From Terriglobia bacterium (lineage in GTDB: Bacteria > Acidobacteriota > Terriglobia > Bryobacterales > Bryobacteraceae): 64,000 nucleotides of DNA. This document shows positions 7,647 through 15,310 of the stretch, piece by piece (the first letter of the stretch is position 1; each line of letters starts with the position of its first letter). Below the pieces are notes generated by a model. The model did no database searches. It saw only the letters and a list, made by a program, of their open reading frames with translations, and was not told where the DNA came from. The stretch spans positions 1 through 64,000 of the forward strand of contig JAIQFE010000014.1 of NCBI GenBank assembly GCA_020073445.1. The letters run 5' to 3'. The translations under genes and the position numbers were made by a program.

Positions 7647-8464
7647 GCAAGCTCCTGGAGCGCTTTAGCGCACTCATCGCGAGTCGGCGCAGTGCCGTGG
7701 AACTTGGGATTGTTCTCCATGAACGACACACCCTTGCCCTTGACGGTATGAGCAATGATGCAGGTAGGTTTACCTTTCATCGAAGACGCCTCGCCGAACG
7801 CATTCTGCAGGGCCGCGATGTCATGACCGAAGGCCTCAATGACGTGCCACCCGAAACTGCGCCACTTCTCGGCTAGCGGCTCCAGACTCATGATGTCCTT
7901 GACGAAACCATCCAACTGGATCTGGTTGTAGTCCACAATCGCCGCCAGGTTGTCGACGCGAAGAAACGCCGCGGCCATGGCGGCTTCCCAGATTTGTCCT
8001 TCCTGAATCTCACCATCGCCAAGCACGACATAGGATCTGGATTTCGACCCGTTCATTCGAGACGCCAGCGACATGCCCAGGCCCAGCGATAGCCCCAAGC
8101 CCAACGACCCGGTGGAAGCCTCCAGCGCCGGCAGAAATCGCACGTCCGGGTGACCTTGATACATCGAACCGAGCTTGCGCAAGGTCATCAGTTGGTCTTT
8201 GGGGCAATAACCGCACTCCGCCATGACGGCGTAGAGGATGGGGCAGCAATGCCCTTTCGACAGGATGAACCGGTCGCGATCCGTCCAATGCGGATTTTCA
8301 GGATCGTGACGCAGCACATCGAAAAACAGCGTGGTCACGATTTCCGCAGCCGAGAGGGAGCCGCCCGGGTGACCGGAGCCAGCCTCGGTGATCATCTCGA
8401 TCGCCGTGCGCCGCATGCGTTTGGTGATTGCAGCCAGTTGAGCAACGTCACTGGTTTTTTGCAT
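7643..8464 (-). CDS. Transketolase, N-terminal subunit
   Basis: 273 residues from the ATG at 8464 (MQKTSDVAQLAAITKRMRRT). The open frame runs further upstream, but the family begins about here. The thiamine-diphosphate-binding motif GDGEIQEGQIWEAAM followed by IVDYNQIQLDG is complete, and the N-terminal SGHPGGSLSAAEI is the usual transketolase signature. Together with the following gene it forms a two-subunit transketolase transferring two-carbon units between sugar phosphates. It is the first gene of a compact six-gene minus-strand operon that also holds a two-component system, an amidohydrolase and a hypothetical protein. Confidence 0.92.
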   Translation of the reverse strand: MQKTSDVAQLAAITKRMRRTAIEMITEAGSGHPGGSLSAAEIVTTLFFDVLRHDPENPHWTDRDRFILSKGHCCPILYAVMAECGYCPKDQLMTLRKLGSMYQGHPDVRFLPALEASTGSLGLGLSLGLGMSLASRMNGSKSRSYVVLGDGEIQEGQIWEAAMAAAFLRVDNLAAIVDYNQIQLDGFVKDIMSLEPLAEKWRSFGWHVIEAFGHDIAALQNAFGEASSMKGKPTCIIAHTVKGKGVSFMENNPKFHGTAPTRDECAKALQELA

Positions 8465-8608
8465 CGCTTCCTCAAATGTAGCATCACCTAAGGTAATCCA
8501 TGGTCGGTGTATTTGAGGTCGCAATTTGCGACTTCAAGTTTCAGGCCTGGACTTCCTCTCACGAGCAGAAACTCGTGTATACGGCCATGTGCTAGTCTGG
8601 CGTGTTCC

Positions 8609-9952
8609 ATGGCCGACGCGACTCACAACCCCACGTCTGTCCACATCTCTAATCCCATCAAGTGGATGATCTGCGCCGTGGCCTCGCTCGGCTTCCTGTT
8701 CGATATCTACGAAGTGCTGGTGGCTCCGCTGGTGTTGCAGCCCGCGGTTATGGAACTCGGCGGATTCTCGCCCGGGACATCCGAATACCGCTACTGGACG
8801 GGACTGTTGTTCTGGATCCCGCCGCTGGTGGGCGGCTTTTGCGGGTTGTGGGGAGGTTATCTGGCGGATCGCTTCGGGCGGCGGCGCATTCTGGTCTGGA
8901 GCATTTTGCTCTACACGGTGTCGGCACTATCCGCGGGAATGGCGACGCGAATGGAGACGCTGCTCCTGTTTCGTGCGTTATGCTTCGCCGGAGTCTGCGT
9001 CGAATTCATCGCGGCAGTGGCCTGGCTCGCCGAGCTGTTTCCCGATCCGAAGATACGCGAAGCCGTGCTCGGTTATACACAGTTGTTTTCCTCCTTAGGC
9101 GGAGCTCTGGTCGCCGGCGCATTCTATCTCGCCAATCGCTTCGGAACAGACTTGCCAGCGATCTACGGCGGACACTCCGCATGGCGCTATACCTTGATGT
9201 CTGGCCTCGCTCCGGCGATCCCGTTGATGCTCATCCGGCCTTTCTTGCCGGAATCTCCGCAATGGCAGCAGCGGCGATCCGAGGGAACGCTTAAGCGGCC
9301 GAGCGTCGCCGAACTTTTCCGTCCCGAGTTTCGCCGCAGTACCATCGTCACCGCCCTGCTGTTCGCCTGCGCCTATGGAGCCGCTTTCGGGACCGTGCAA
9401 CAATCGCCGCAGATTGCCGCGGGACTTCCGGAAGTCCGGCTGCTGCCTACATCCGAGCGCGGCCAAGCGACAGCCGGCACTCAGACTATGCAGGAACTCG
9501 GCGGGCTGGCGGGCCGATTCGCCATAGCGAGCCTGGGACTCCTGATCGTCAGCCGCAGGACGCTGCTGAGAATATTCCTGATTCCCGGCCTTATCGTGAC
9601 GGCAATTGTCTTTTTCTACACAGGCACGACGAGTCTCGAACTATTCCGCATCGGCGTCTTCATCGCCGGGTTTTTCACCATCGCACAACTGACCTTCCTG
9701 GGGAACTACATGCCGCGGATCTATCCATTGCATTTGCGCGGGACGGGCGAAGGCTTCGCGGCGAACGTCGGCGGGCGGATGCTCGGGACTTCGGCGTCTT
9801 TCGTCACCACGCATCTCGCCGCAGTCATGCCGGCGGCGTTGCCGGGAGCGCAGTTGGCTTACGCCGCCGCGGTAGTAGGAATCGGCGTGTATCTGCTGGC
9901 CCTGGTGCTCACGTTCTGGTTGCCGGAACCACCCGAGAAACTGCCCGACTAG
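8609..9952 (+). CDS. MFS transporter, sugar/metabolite type
   Basis: 447 residues from the ATG at 8609 (MADATHNPTSVHIS). An earlier in-frame start at 8507 would add a non-membrane tail and overlap the transketolase gene. About 12 hydrophobic segments are visible. The loop 2-3 motif GGYLADRFGRRRILV is the MFS signature, and a second Arg-rich loop, PRIYPLHLRGTGEG, fits the sugar/metabolite-H+ symporter branch. A larger insert near residues 240-300 separates the two halves. Inner membrane, substrate unknown. It is divergent from the transketolase operon. Its TAG stop lies within a CTAG shared with the convergent amidase stop. Confidence 0.85.
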   Translation: MADATHNPTSVHISNPIKWMICAVASLGFLFDIYEVLVAPLVLQPAVMELGGFSPGTSEYRYWTGLLFWIPPLVGGFCGLWGGYLADRFGRRRILVWSILLYTVSALSAGMATRMETLLLFRALCFAGVCVEFIAAVAWLAELFPDPKIREAVLGYTQLFSSLGGALVAGAFYLANRFGTDLPAIYGGHSAWRYTLMSGLAPAIPLMLIRPFLPESPQWQQRRSEGTLKRPSVAELFRPEFRRSTIVTALLFACAYGAAFGTVQQSPQIAAGLPEVRLLPTSERGQATAGTQTMQELGGLAGRFAIASLGLLIVSRRTLLRIFLIPGLIVTAIVFFYTGTTSLELFRIGVFIAGFFTIAQLTFLGNYMPRIYPLHLRGTGEGFAANVGGRMLGTSASFVTTHLAAVMPAALPGAQLAYAAAVVGIGVYLLALVLTFWLPEPPEKLPD

Positions 9953-11322
9953 GACAACATGGGCGCTCGCCGGCCCGCGATTCCGAATGCGGCCTCGAGA
10001 GCTGCCCCGGCTTGCAGCAGCGTGTCTTCCTGCTCCGGCGGAGCCACCAATTGCAGACCAATCGGCATGCCCGCGTTTGAGAATCCGCACGGCAGAGCGA
10101 GAGCCGGCCAGCCCAAGACGTTGAACGGCCGTGTCAGCCGTGTAGCCGCCATGCGAACATCCTCCGTGAACGAACCGATGGCGACACTCATCTCCCCAAT
10201 CCTGGGCGCAGTGATTGGCGTAGCCGGAGTCATCAGGCAATCAAGATGCTTCCAGATCTTCGCAAAGTCCCGAGCCAGCACGGTGCGAACACGTTGCGCA
10301 TTCACGTAATCGATCGCTGGAATCAACCGGCCTTGCTCCACCAGCACCACAATGTCCCGCCCGAGTTCGCTCCGGCGGTCGAGGTAACGCGCCAGCAGAG
10401 CCGACACTTCCGAAAGCTGCCCGATGCGTCCGGCCGCATTCAGCGCCTCACAGTCGGGCAGCCGTATCTCGGTCACGTGCGCTCCCAGCGCCGCCGCCGT
10501 CTGCACCGCAGCGCGAAACGACAACATGACATCCGGGGCAATGCGCTCCACAAAGAAGTTGTCCGGCACGCCGATGCGCATTCCCCCCAAGGTCATTCCA
10601 TGACGATCGGCGTGGACCGCAGGCACGTAGCCGCTCGAATGTCTCGCGATCAGGCTGAACGCCAGTGCGACGTCGCGCACCGTGCCCGCCAACACACCCG
10701 TATGATCCTGCGTCAGGCCCAGCGGCATCACCCCTTTGCGGCTCACCCGTTCATAGGTCGGCTTCAATCCCACTACGCCGCAGAACGACGCCGGGATGCG
10801 TATCGACCCGCCTGTGTCCGTACCCGTTGCTAGAGGAACGAGCCCCGCCGCCACTGCCGCAGCCGATCCGCCGCTCGATCCGCCGGGAATCCGCTCCGGA
10901 TCCCATGGATTCCGGATCGCTCCGAAGTGCGGATTGTTCGAAGTGATCCCGTAGGCAAACTCGTGCAGCCCGGTTTTGCCGATCATGTTCGCGCCCGCGT
11001 CGTTCAACTGGCGCACGATGGTCGCGTCATAGTCGGGAACAAAGTCCGCGAAGATTTTCGACCCGCTGGTGGTGCGCACACCGCGAGTACAGATATTGTC
11101 CTTGTGCGCGATCGGGATGCCGTGCAGAGGCCCCCGGTCGATGCCGCGCGCGAGTTCGTCATCCAATCCCGCCGCGCGGGCTCGTGCAGCCGCCTCCGTG
11201 ACGGTGAGGAACGCATTCAGGCGCGGATTGGAGTCGGCGACCCGCCGCAGCGCTTCTTCCGTCAGCTCGCGTGCGGACACTTTCTTGGTGCGTAGCGCCG
11301 CGCCGATTTCCTGAATAGTCAC
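9949..11322 (-). CDS. Amidase signature-family hydrolase
   Basis: 457 residues, full-length amidase. The Ser-cisSer-Lys triad is visible: Lys74 in PIAHKDN, the cis-Ser in the Gly/Ser-rich [15 protein letters not shown] near 149, and the nucleophile Ser173 in [16 protein letters not shown]. It resembles GatA/AtzF-type amidases acting on carboxamides or urea derivatives. It is unlikely to be the Glu-tRNA amidotransferase subunit here, since no gatB is adjacent. The small upstream gene overlaps its start by 4 bp and looks like its stabilising partner. Its stop codon is shared tail to tail with the MFS gene. Confidence 0.9.
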   Translation of the reverse strand: MTIQEIGAALRTKKVSARELTEEALRRVADSNPRLNAFLTVTEAAARARAAGLDDELARGIDRGPLHGIPIAHKDNICTRGVRTTSGSKIFADFVPDYDATIVRQLNDAGANMIGKTGLHEFAYGITSNNPHFGAIRNPWDPERIPGGSSGGSAAAVAAGLVPLATGTDTGGSIRIPASFCGVVGLKPTYERVSRKGVMPLGLTQDHTGVLAGTVRDVALAFSLIARHSSGYVPAVHADRHGMTLGGMRIGVPDNFFVERIAPDVMLSFRAAVQTAAALGAHVTEIRLPDCEALNAAGRIGQLSEVSALLARYLDRRSELGRDIVVLVEQGRLIPAIDYVNAQRVRTVLARDFAKIWKHLDCLMTPATPITAPRIGEMSVAIGSFTEDVRMAATRLTRPFNVLGWPALALPCGFSNAGMPIGLQLVAPPEQEDTLLQAGAALEAAFGIAGRRAPMLS

Positions 11323-11501
11323 GCGTCACCCTCGGAGTCAGATCCCTCGGGACCGTTCCAGAGAAGCGTCTCCGGCGGGATGTCCCGTTCCAGCACCCGG
11401 AGCGCGGCCTCCAGCTTTTCCAGACCCGGGATCACATCCGGCAAGAGATCTTCAGGCACAGGCGGATCGGCAGTGGCAGCCAACGCTTTCCAGTTAGTCA
11501 C
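11319..11501 (-). CDS. AtzG/GatC-like small amidase partner
   Basis: 60 residues from a GTG at 11501 (VTNWKALAATADPPVPEDLL). A longer reading from a TTG at 11525 would place its start 5 bp from the divergent acyl-CoA dehydrogenase start. The pattern of a helix, then a Pro-rich turn, then VIPGLEKLEAALRVLERDIP, matches the small AtzG/DUF4089 proteins that wrap around and stabilise amidases, analogous to GatC on GatA. It overlaps the amidase start (ATGA, 11319-11322). The function is inferred from the fold-like pattern and the context. Confidence 0.6.
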   Translation of the reverse strand: MTNWKALAATADPPVPEDLLPDVIPGLEKLEAALRVLERDIPPETLLWNGPEGSDSEGDA

Positions 11502-11530
11502 TACACAAATATACAAGTCGTACAATCAAG

Positions 11531-12712
11531 GTGATGCTGGCCGCTGACAAGCACGTCGTCGCCGCGCCGCTGACCCAGCTCAGCGAAGAAGAATCCATGT
11601 TTCAGGCCTCGGTCCGGCGGTTCGCCGCCGAGCGCCTGGCTCCCCACGTCCGATCCATGGACGACGCCGGCATCTTCCGCAAGGAACTACTCACGGAACT
11701 GTTCGACCTGGGACTTATGGCCGTCGACGTCCCGGAGGAATATGGCGGGCAAGGCGGGTCGTTCTTCCAAGCGATCCTGGCGATCGAGGAACTGGCCAAA
11801 GTGGACCCTTCGGCCTCCGTGATCGTCGACGTCCAAAACACGTTATTTAACAACGCACTTGTGCGTTGGGGCAACAATGACCAGCGGATGCGCTGGCTGC
11901 CTCGTGCCGCGAAAGACGCTGTCGCGAGCTATGCTTTATCGGAAGCCGGATCGGGCTCCGATGCATTTGCACTGACGACGCGCGCCTTGGAGGCGGGAGA
12001 CGAGTATCGTCTAACCGGACACAAGCTCTGGATCACCAATGCGGCCGAAGCCAGTTTGTTCCTGCTGTTCGCCACCGTGAATCCTGAAGCCGGGTACAAA
12101 GGCATCACGGCATTCATGATCGAGCGCGATTTCCCCGGGTTCTCCGTCGGCAAAAAAGAGGACAAGCTGGGCATCCGCGCATCGTCCACCTGCGAGCTGA
12201 TCCTGGACGATTGCCGCGTGCCTAAATCCAACGTCATCGGCGAGGTTGGGCAAGGCTACAAGATCGCCATCGAGACGCTGAATCAGGGGCGTATCGGGAT
12301 CGGCGCCCAGATGACCGGCCTGGCGGAAGGCGCTCTCGGCCACGCCATCGACTACGCCCGCCAGCGCAAGCAGTTCGGAAAGCCGATCGCGGAATTCCAG
12401 GGAGTACAATTCGAATTAGCGGAGATGGCGGTGGAAGTGGAAGCCGCCCGTTTGATGGTTTACAACGCGGCCCGGCTGAAGGATGCTGGACACCCGTATC
12501 TGATGGAAGCGGCCATGTGTAAGTACTACGCCTCGCAGGTTGCAGAGCGTGTGGCTTCGCGCGCCGTCGAGGTCCTGGGCGGCGTGGGCTTTACCAAGGA
12601 CTACCCGGTCGAGAAGCTGTATCGCGACGCCAAAATCGGCCGGATCTATGAGGGCACCAGCAACATGCAACGGTTGACCATCGCCAAGCAATTGCTGGGT
12701 AACCGGCCGTAG
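11531..12712 (+). CDS. Acyl-CoA dehydrogenase, short/branched-chain type
   Basis: 393 residues, standard length. FAD-dependent alpha,beta-dehydrogenation of acyl-CoA thioesters. The helical N-terminal domain is followed by the flavin/substrate motif YALSEAGSGSDAFALTT and WITNAAEASLFLLF. The C-terminal half has RKQFGKPIAEFQGVQFELAE and the catalytic Glu in IYEGTSNMQ near residue 373, the position used by short-chain and butyryl-type enzymes. The start is GTG 11531 or the adjacent ATG 11534. Cytoplasmic, passing electrons to ETF. Monocistronic or paired with the following secreted protein; it is divergent from the amidase pair. Confidence 0.92.
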   Translation: MMLAADKHVVAAPLTQLSEEESMFQASVRRFAAERLAPHVRSMDDAGIFRKELLTELFDLGLMAVDVPEEYGGQGGSFFQAILAIEELAKVDPSASVIVDVQNTLFNNALVRWGNNDQRMRWLPRAAKDAVASYALSEAGSGSDAFALTTRALEAGDEYRLTGHKLWITNAAEASLFLLFATVNPEAGYKGITAFMIERDFPGFSVGKKEDKLGIRASSTCELILDDCRVPKSNVIGEVGQGYKIAIETLNQGRIGIGAQMTGLAEGALGHAIDYARQRKQFGKPIAEFQGVQFELAEMAVEVEAARLMVYNAARLKDAGHPYLMEAAMCKYYASQVAERVASRAVEVLGGVGFTKDYPVEKLYRDAKIGRIYEGTSNMQRLTIAKQLLGNRP

Positions 12713-12742
12713 CGATGTTCGTCTAACGAAGAAGGAGATTCC

Positions 12743-13561
12743 ATGCGCGTACTCGGGCTGATGATTCTTGGAGCGGCCGGACTTGTGATGGCCGCGGACG
12801 CGCCGGAGCCCTCGCAGGCGCAGATCGACGAAATCATCCAGAAGTTCGCGGCCAAGGAAGCCGAATTCGCGAAGGCACGGGAGAGCTACACCTATCACCA
12901 GACCGCGCGGATCCAGGAGTTGGAACCGGCCGGAGCCACCAGCGGCAAGTGGGAAACGGTCTCCGACATCGTCTTCGATGGAGCCGGTAAACGCAATGAA
13001 AAAGTGGTGCGTGCGCCGGTATCGACACTGCACAACATTTTGCTCACTCCCGAGGATCTGGAAGACTTGCGCAGCGTCCAGCCCTTCGTACTGACTACCT
13101 CGGAATTGCCGAAGTACCTGATCCGCTATCTCGGCAGGGAGAAACTCGACGAGATCGGATGCTATGCGTTCGCGGTGAAGCCGAAAAAAGTCGATGCGGG
13201 ACAGCGCTACTTCGAGGGTATCGTTTGGGTAGACGATCGCGATCTTCAGATCGTCAAGAGTTACGGTCGCGGTACCGGCGTTTTCAAGAAGGGGAACGCG
13301 TACCCCAAGTTCGAAACCTACCGGGAACAGATCGACGGCAAGTATTGGTTCCCCACCTATACCATCGCCAACGCCACCTTGCACTTCCCCGAATTCGACC
13401 AGCGCATTAAGCAAACCGTTCGCTACGAAGACTATAAGCAGTTCGGCGCCACCAGCAGCATCACCTTCGGCGACGAGGTCGATCAGCCTAAGGCTGCCCC
13501 CGGCAAACCGGATCCGGGCAAACAAGACAAGAAGACCGATACGCCGGGCAAAAAGCCTTAA
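12743..13561 (+). CDS. Secreted protein, outer-membrane lipoprotein-sorting-like
   Basis: 272 residues with a clear signal peptide (residues 1-17, cleavage after VMA) and a strong RBS (AAGGAG) seven bases before the ATG. The mature part is beta-rich and contains GIVWVDDRDLQIVKSYGRG and DGKYWFPTYT, a pattern seen in LolA/LolB- and MucB-like acidobacterial proteins that carry or sense lipids in the periplasm. The C-terminus is a low-complexity Pro/Lys/Gly/Asp tail. The function is not established. A long opposite-strand frame here is a shadow. Confidence 0.7.
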   Translation: MRVLGLMILGAAGLVMAADAPEPSQAQIDEIIQKFAAKEAEFAKARESYTYHQTARIQELEPAGATSGKWETVSDIVFDGAGKRNEKVVRAPVSTLHNILLTPEDLEDLRSVQPFVLTTSELPKYLIRYLGREKLDEIGCYAFAVKPKKVDAGQRYFEGIVWVDDRDLQIVKSYGRGTGVFKKGNAYPKFETYREQIDGKYWFPTYTIANATLHFPEFDQRIKQTVRYEDYKQFGATSSITFGDEVDQPKAAPGKPDPGKQDKKTDTPGKKP

Positions 13562-13631
13562 CACCTGTGTTAGTGGTCCTACGGAGAACCCCTAAACTTC
13601 GCCTAGGGATCTGCCGAAATAACAACTTGGC

Positions 13632-14864
13632 ATGGTTGTCCACGTAGGCTCACCGGAAGAAACGCAGGACCAGGGCAAACCGACCCTTGAATTAGGGGTT
13701 GCGCCTCCCGACCGCCCGCAAACCGACCGGCCGCAGCTCGATCAGGTCAAGGGCGTCTTCCTGGCCAGCCTGAATCACGAGATCCGTACGCCTTTGAGCG
13801 GGATCATGGGCATGCTCGACCTGTTGCTGGAAACCAGCATCGACGACGACCAGCGCGACTATCTCAACGCCGCCCGCTTGTGCGCCGAATCGCTATCCGA
13901 GCTTCTCAATTCGAGTCTCGAGTACGCGGCCCTGGAAGCCGGGCAGATCAGCCTGGAGGAAACCGAATTCAGCGTGAAAGAGATGCTGGAATCGGCCTTG
14001 GCCCAGCAGCGTCCCAAAGCCGACATCAAACAGCTTCGGTTGCGGCTTACGCTGGATCCCGGGCTTCCCGAGACACTGATCGGCGATGCATCGCGCCTGC
14101 GGGAACTGATGGGACACCTGGTCAACAACGCCATCAAGTTCACTCACACCGGATCAGTCGACGTACGCGTTTCCCTGAGAACCACAGCCACCGTGCCAAA
14201 GCCGGATGTGCTGGTGGCCGAAGTGCGCGACACCGGAATCGGCATTCCGAGCGATAAGCTGGCCACCCTCTTCGAATCCTTCCAGCCCGGCGAGAGCGGC
14301 TTTGCCCGCGCGTATCCAGGGCTGGGACTGGGTCTTGCGCTGGCGCAAAAGCTGGCCAAGGTGATGGGCGGACGGATTCTGGTCGAAAGCCGGCCTGGCG
14401 TAGGATCCACGTTTACCCTCGAAGCCCCGCTGCGCCGTCCGGCGGCAACCGAAGGACAGCAGGCTCGCGTGACCGACCTTGGTCCCGCGGTGCTCGCCGT
14501 CGAGGACGATCCGATCGGCATCACCGTACTGCGCCACGTCCTGCAACGTCGCCTCAAGAATGTGGACTGTGTGGCCTCGGGCCGTGAAGCTCTGGAAGCA
14601 GCGGCGCGGAAACACTACGACCTGGTCCTCATGGATCTTCAGATGCCCGACATCAACGGTCTGGAGGCGGCCTTGAGAATCCGCCAGATGGAGGGATACC
14701 GCGACGTTCCAATTCTCGCCCTCACCGCCAGTTGCTCGGATCAGGTGCGCGAGCAATGCCGCGCCATCGGCATGAAAGCCTTCCTCTCGAAGCCCATCGA
14801 CGCCAACGAGCTGTGGTCCGCCGTTTCCCGCTACCTGGGCCGCGAAATCCCCCGCCAGCAGTAA
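13632..14864 (+). CDS. Hybrid histidine kinase with receiver domain
   Basis: 410 residues, no sensor or membrane segment. After a 40-residue Pro/Gln/Asp-rich leader comes HisKA with His49 in ASLNHEIRTPLSG. The HATPase has an intact N-box (HLVNNAIKFT, residues 157-166), then DTGIGIPSDKL and GLGLGLALAQKLAKVMGG. A C-terminal receiver begins at VLAVEDDPIGITVLR, with phospho-Asp near 336 in LVLMDLQMPDINGLEA and a Lys in KAFLSKPIDANEL. It is cytosolic, so its input must come from a partner or by dimer contact. No separate output gene lies beside it; the PadR gene follows after 110 bp with its own promoter. Confidence 0.92.
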   Translation: MVVHVGSPEETQDQGKPTLELGVAPPDRPQTDRPQLDQVKGVFLASLNHEIRTPLSGIMGMLDLLLETSIDDDQRDYLNAARLCAESLSELLNSSLEYAALEAGQISLEETEFSVKEMLESALAQQRPKADIKQLRLRLTLDPGLPETLIGDASRLRELMGHLVNNAIKFTHTGSVDVRVSLRTTATVPKPDVLVAEVRDTGIGIPSDKLATLFESFQPGESGFARAYPGLGLGLALAQKLAKVMGGRILVESRPGVGSTFTLEAPLRRPAATEGQQARVTDLGPAVLAVEDDPIGITVLRHVLQRRLKNVDCVASGREALEAAARKHYDLVLMDLQMPDINGLEAALRIRQMEGYRDVPILALTASCSDQVREQCRAIGMKAFLSKPIDANELWSAVSRYLGREIPRQQ

Positions 14865-14871
14865 TTCAGTC

Positions 14872-14910
14872 TTGACACAGCCCAGGCTCGCAGGCATACT
14901 GTTGTCAGTA
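14872..14910 (+). promoter_or_regulatory. Sigma70 promoter with palindromic operator for padR
   Basis: TTGACA (14872-14877) and CATACT (14895-14900) are separated by exactly 17 bp. A perfect inverted repeat TACTG-TTGT-CAGTA (14897-14910) overlaps the -10 element. Given the PadR gene just downstream, it is the likely autorepression operator. The promoter is seen directly; the operator assignment is inference. Confidence 0.65.
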
Positions 14911-14974
14911 ACTGAGGCAAGCAGCCGCGAGCGCACAGCCCGCACGTGGCGTTGTGCGCGTAAAGAGAAGCCAT

Positions 14975-15304
14975 ATGAGCAAACCCACGGACCTCGTACA
15001 AGGCACTCTGGACCTGCTCATCTTGAAAACCGTTGCTCTCGAGCCCATGCACGGTTGGGCCATCGCGCATCGCATCCACCAGATGTCGAGCGAAGTCCTG
15101 CAGGTCGGCCAGAGCGCGCTGTACCCTGCGTTGCACAAACTGGAGCAGCAAGGCTGGATCGAGGCCGAGTGGAAGATTTCCGAAACCAATCGCCGCGCCA
15201 AGTATTACTCGCTCACCCCCGCTGGACGCAAAGCCCTCACCGCTGAGGCGGCCAATTGGGAGCGGCTCTCCGGAGCCATTTCCGCAATCGTGCGGACAGG
15301 ATGA
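14975..15304 (+). CDS. PadR-family transcriptional regulator (ADOP module 1)
   Basis: 109 residues from the ATG at 14975 (MSKPTDLVQGTLDLLILKTV). Compact PadR winged helix: the recognition region is GWAIAHRIHQMSSEVLQVGQ, followed by SALYPALHKLEQQGWIEAEW and the wing, with a short C-terminal dimerisation helix. No N-terminal extension. It lies 6 bp before an ADOP permease, the standard acidobacterial pairing, and behind a strong promoter with an overlapping palindrome. Most likely it represses its own two-gene operon in response to an unknown ligand. Confidence 0.92.
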   Translation: MSKPTDLVQGTLDLLILKTVALEPMHGWAIAHRIHQMSSEVLQVGQSALYPALHKLEQQGWIEAEWKISETNRRAKYYSLTPAGRKALTAEAANWERLSGAISAIVRTG

Positions 15305-15310
15305 CACAAC

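Noticed and set aside
9949-11322. Amidase as GatA of a tRNA-dependent amidotransferase
   Set aside because: No gatB nearby, and the small partner resembles AtzG more than GatC. The stand-alone amidase reading is safer.
12416-13564. 382-codon minus-strand open frame
   Set aside because: It overlaps the acyl-CoA dehydrogenase end and a secreted protein with a clear signal peptide and RBS on the other strand.
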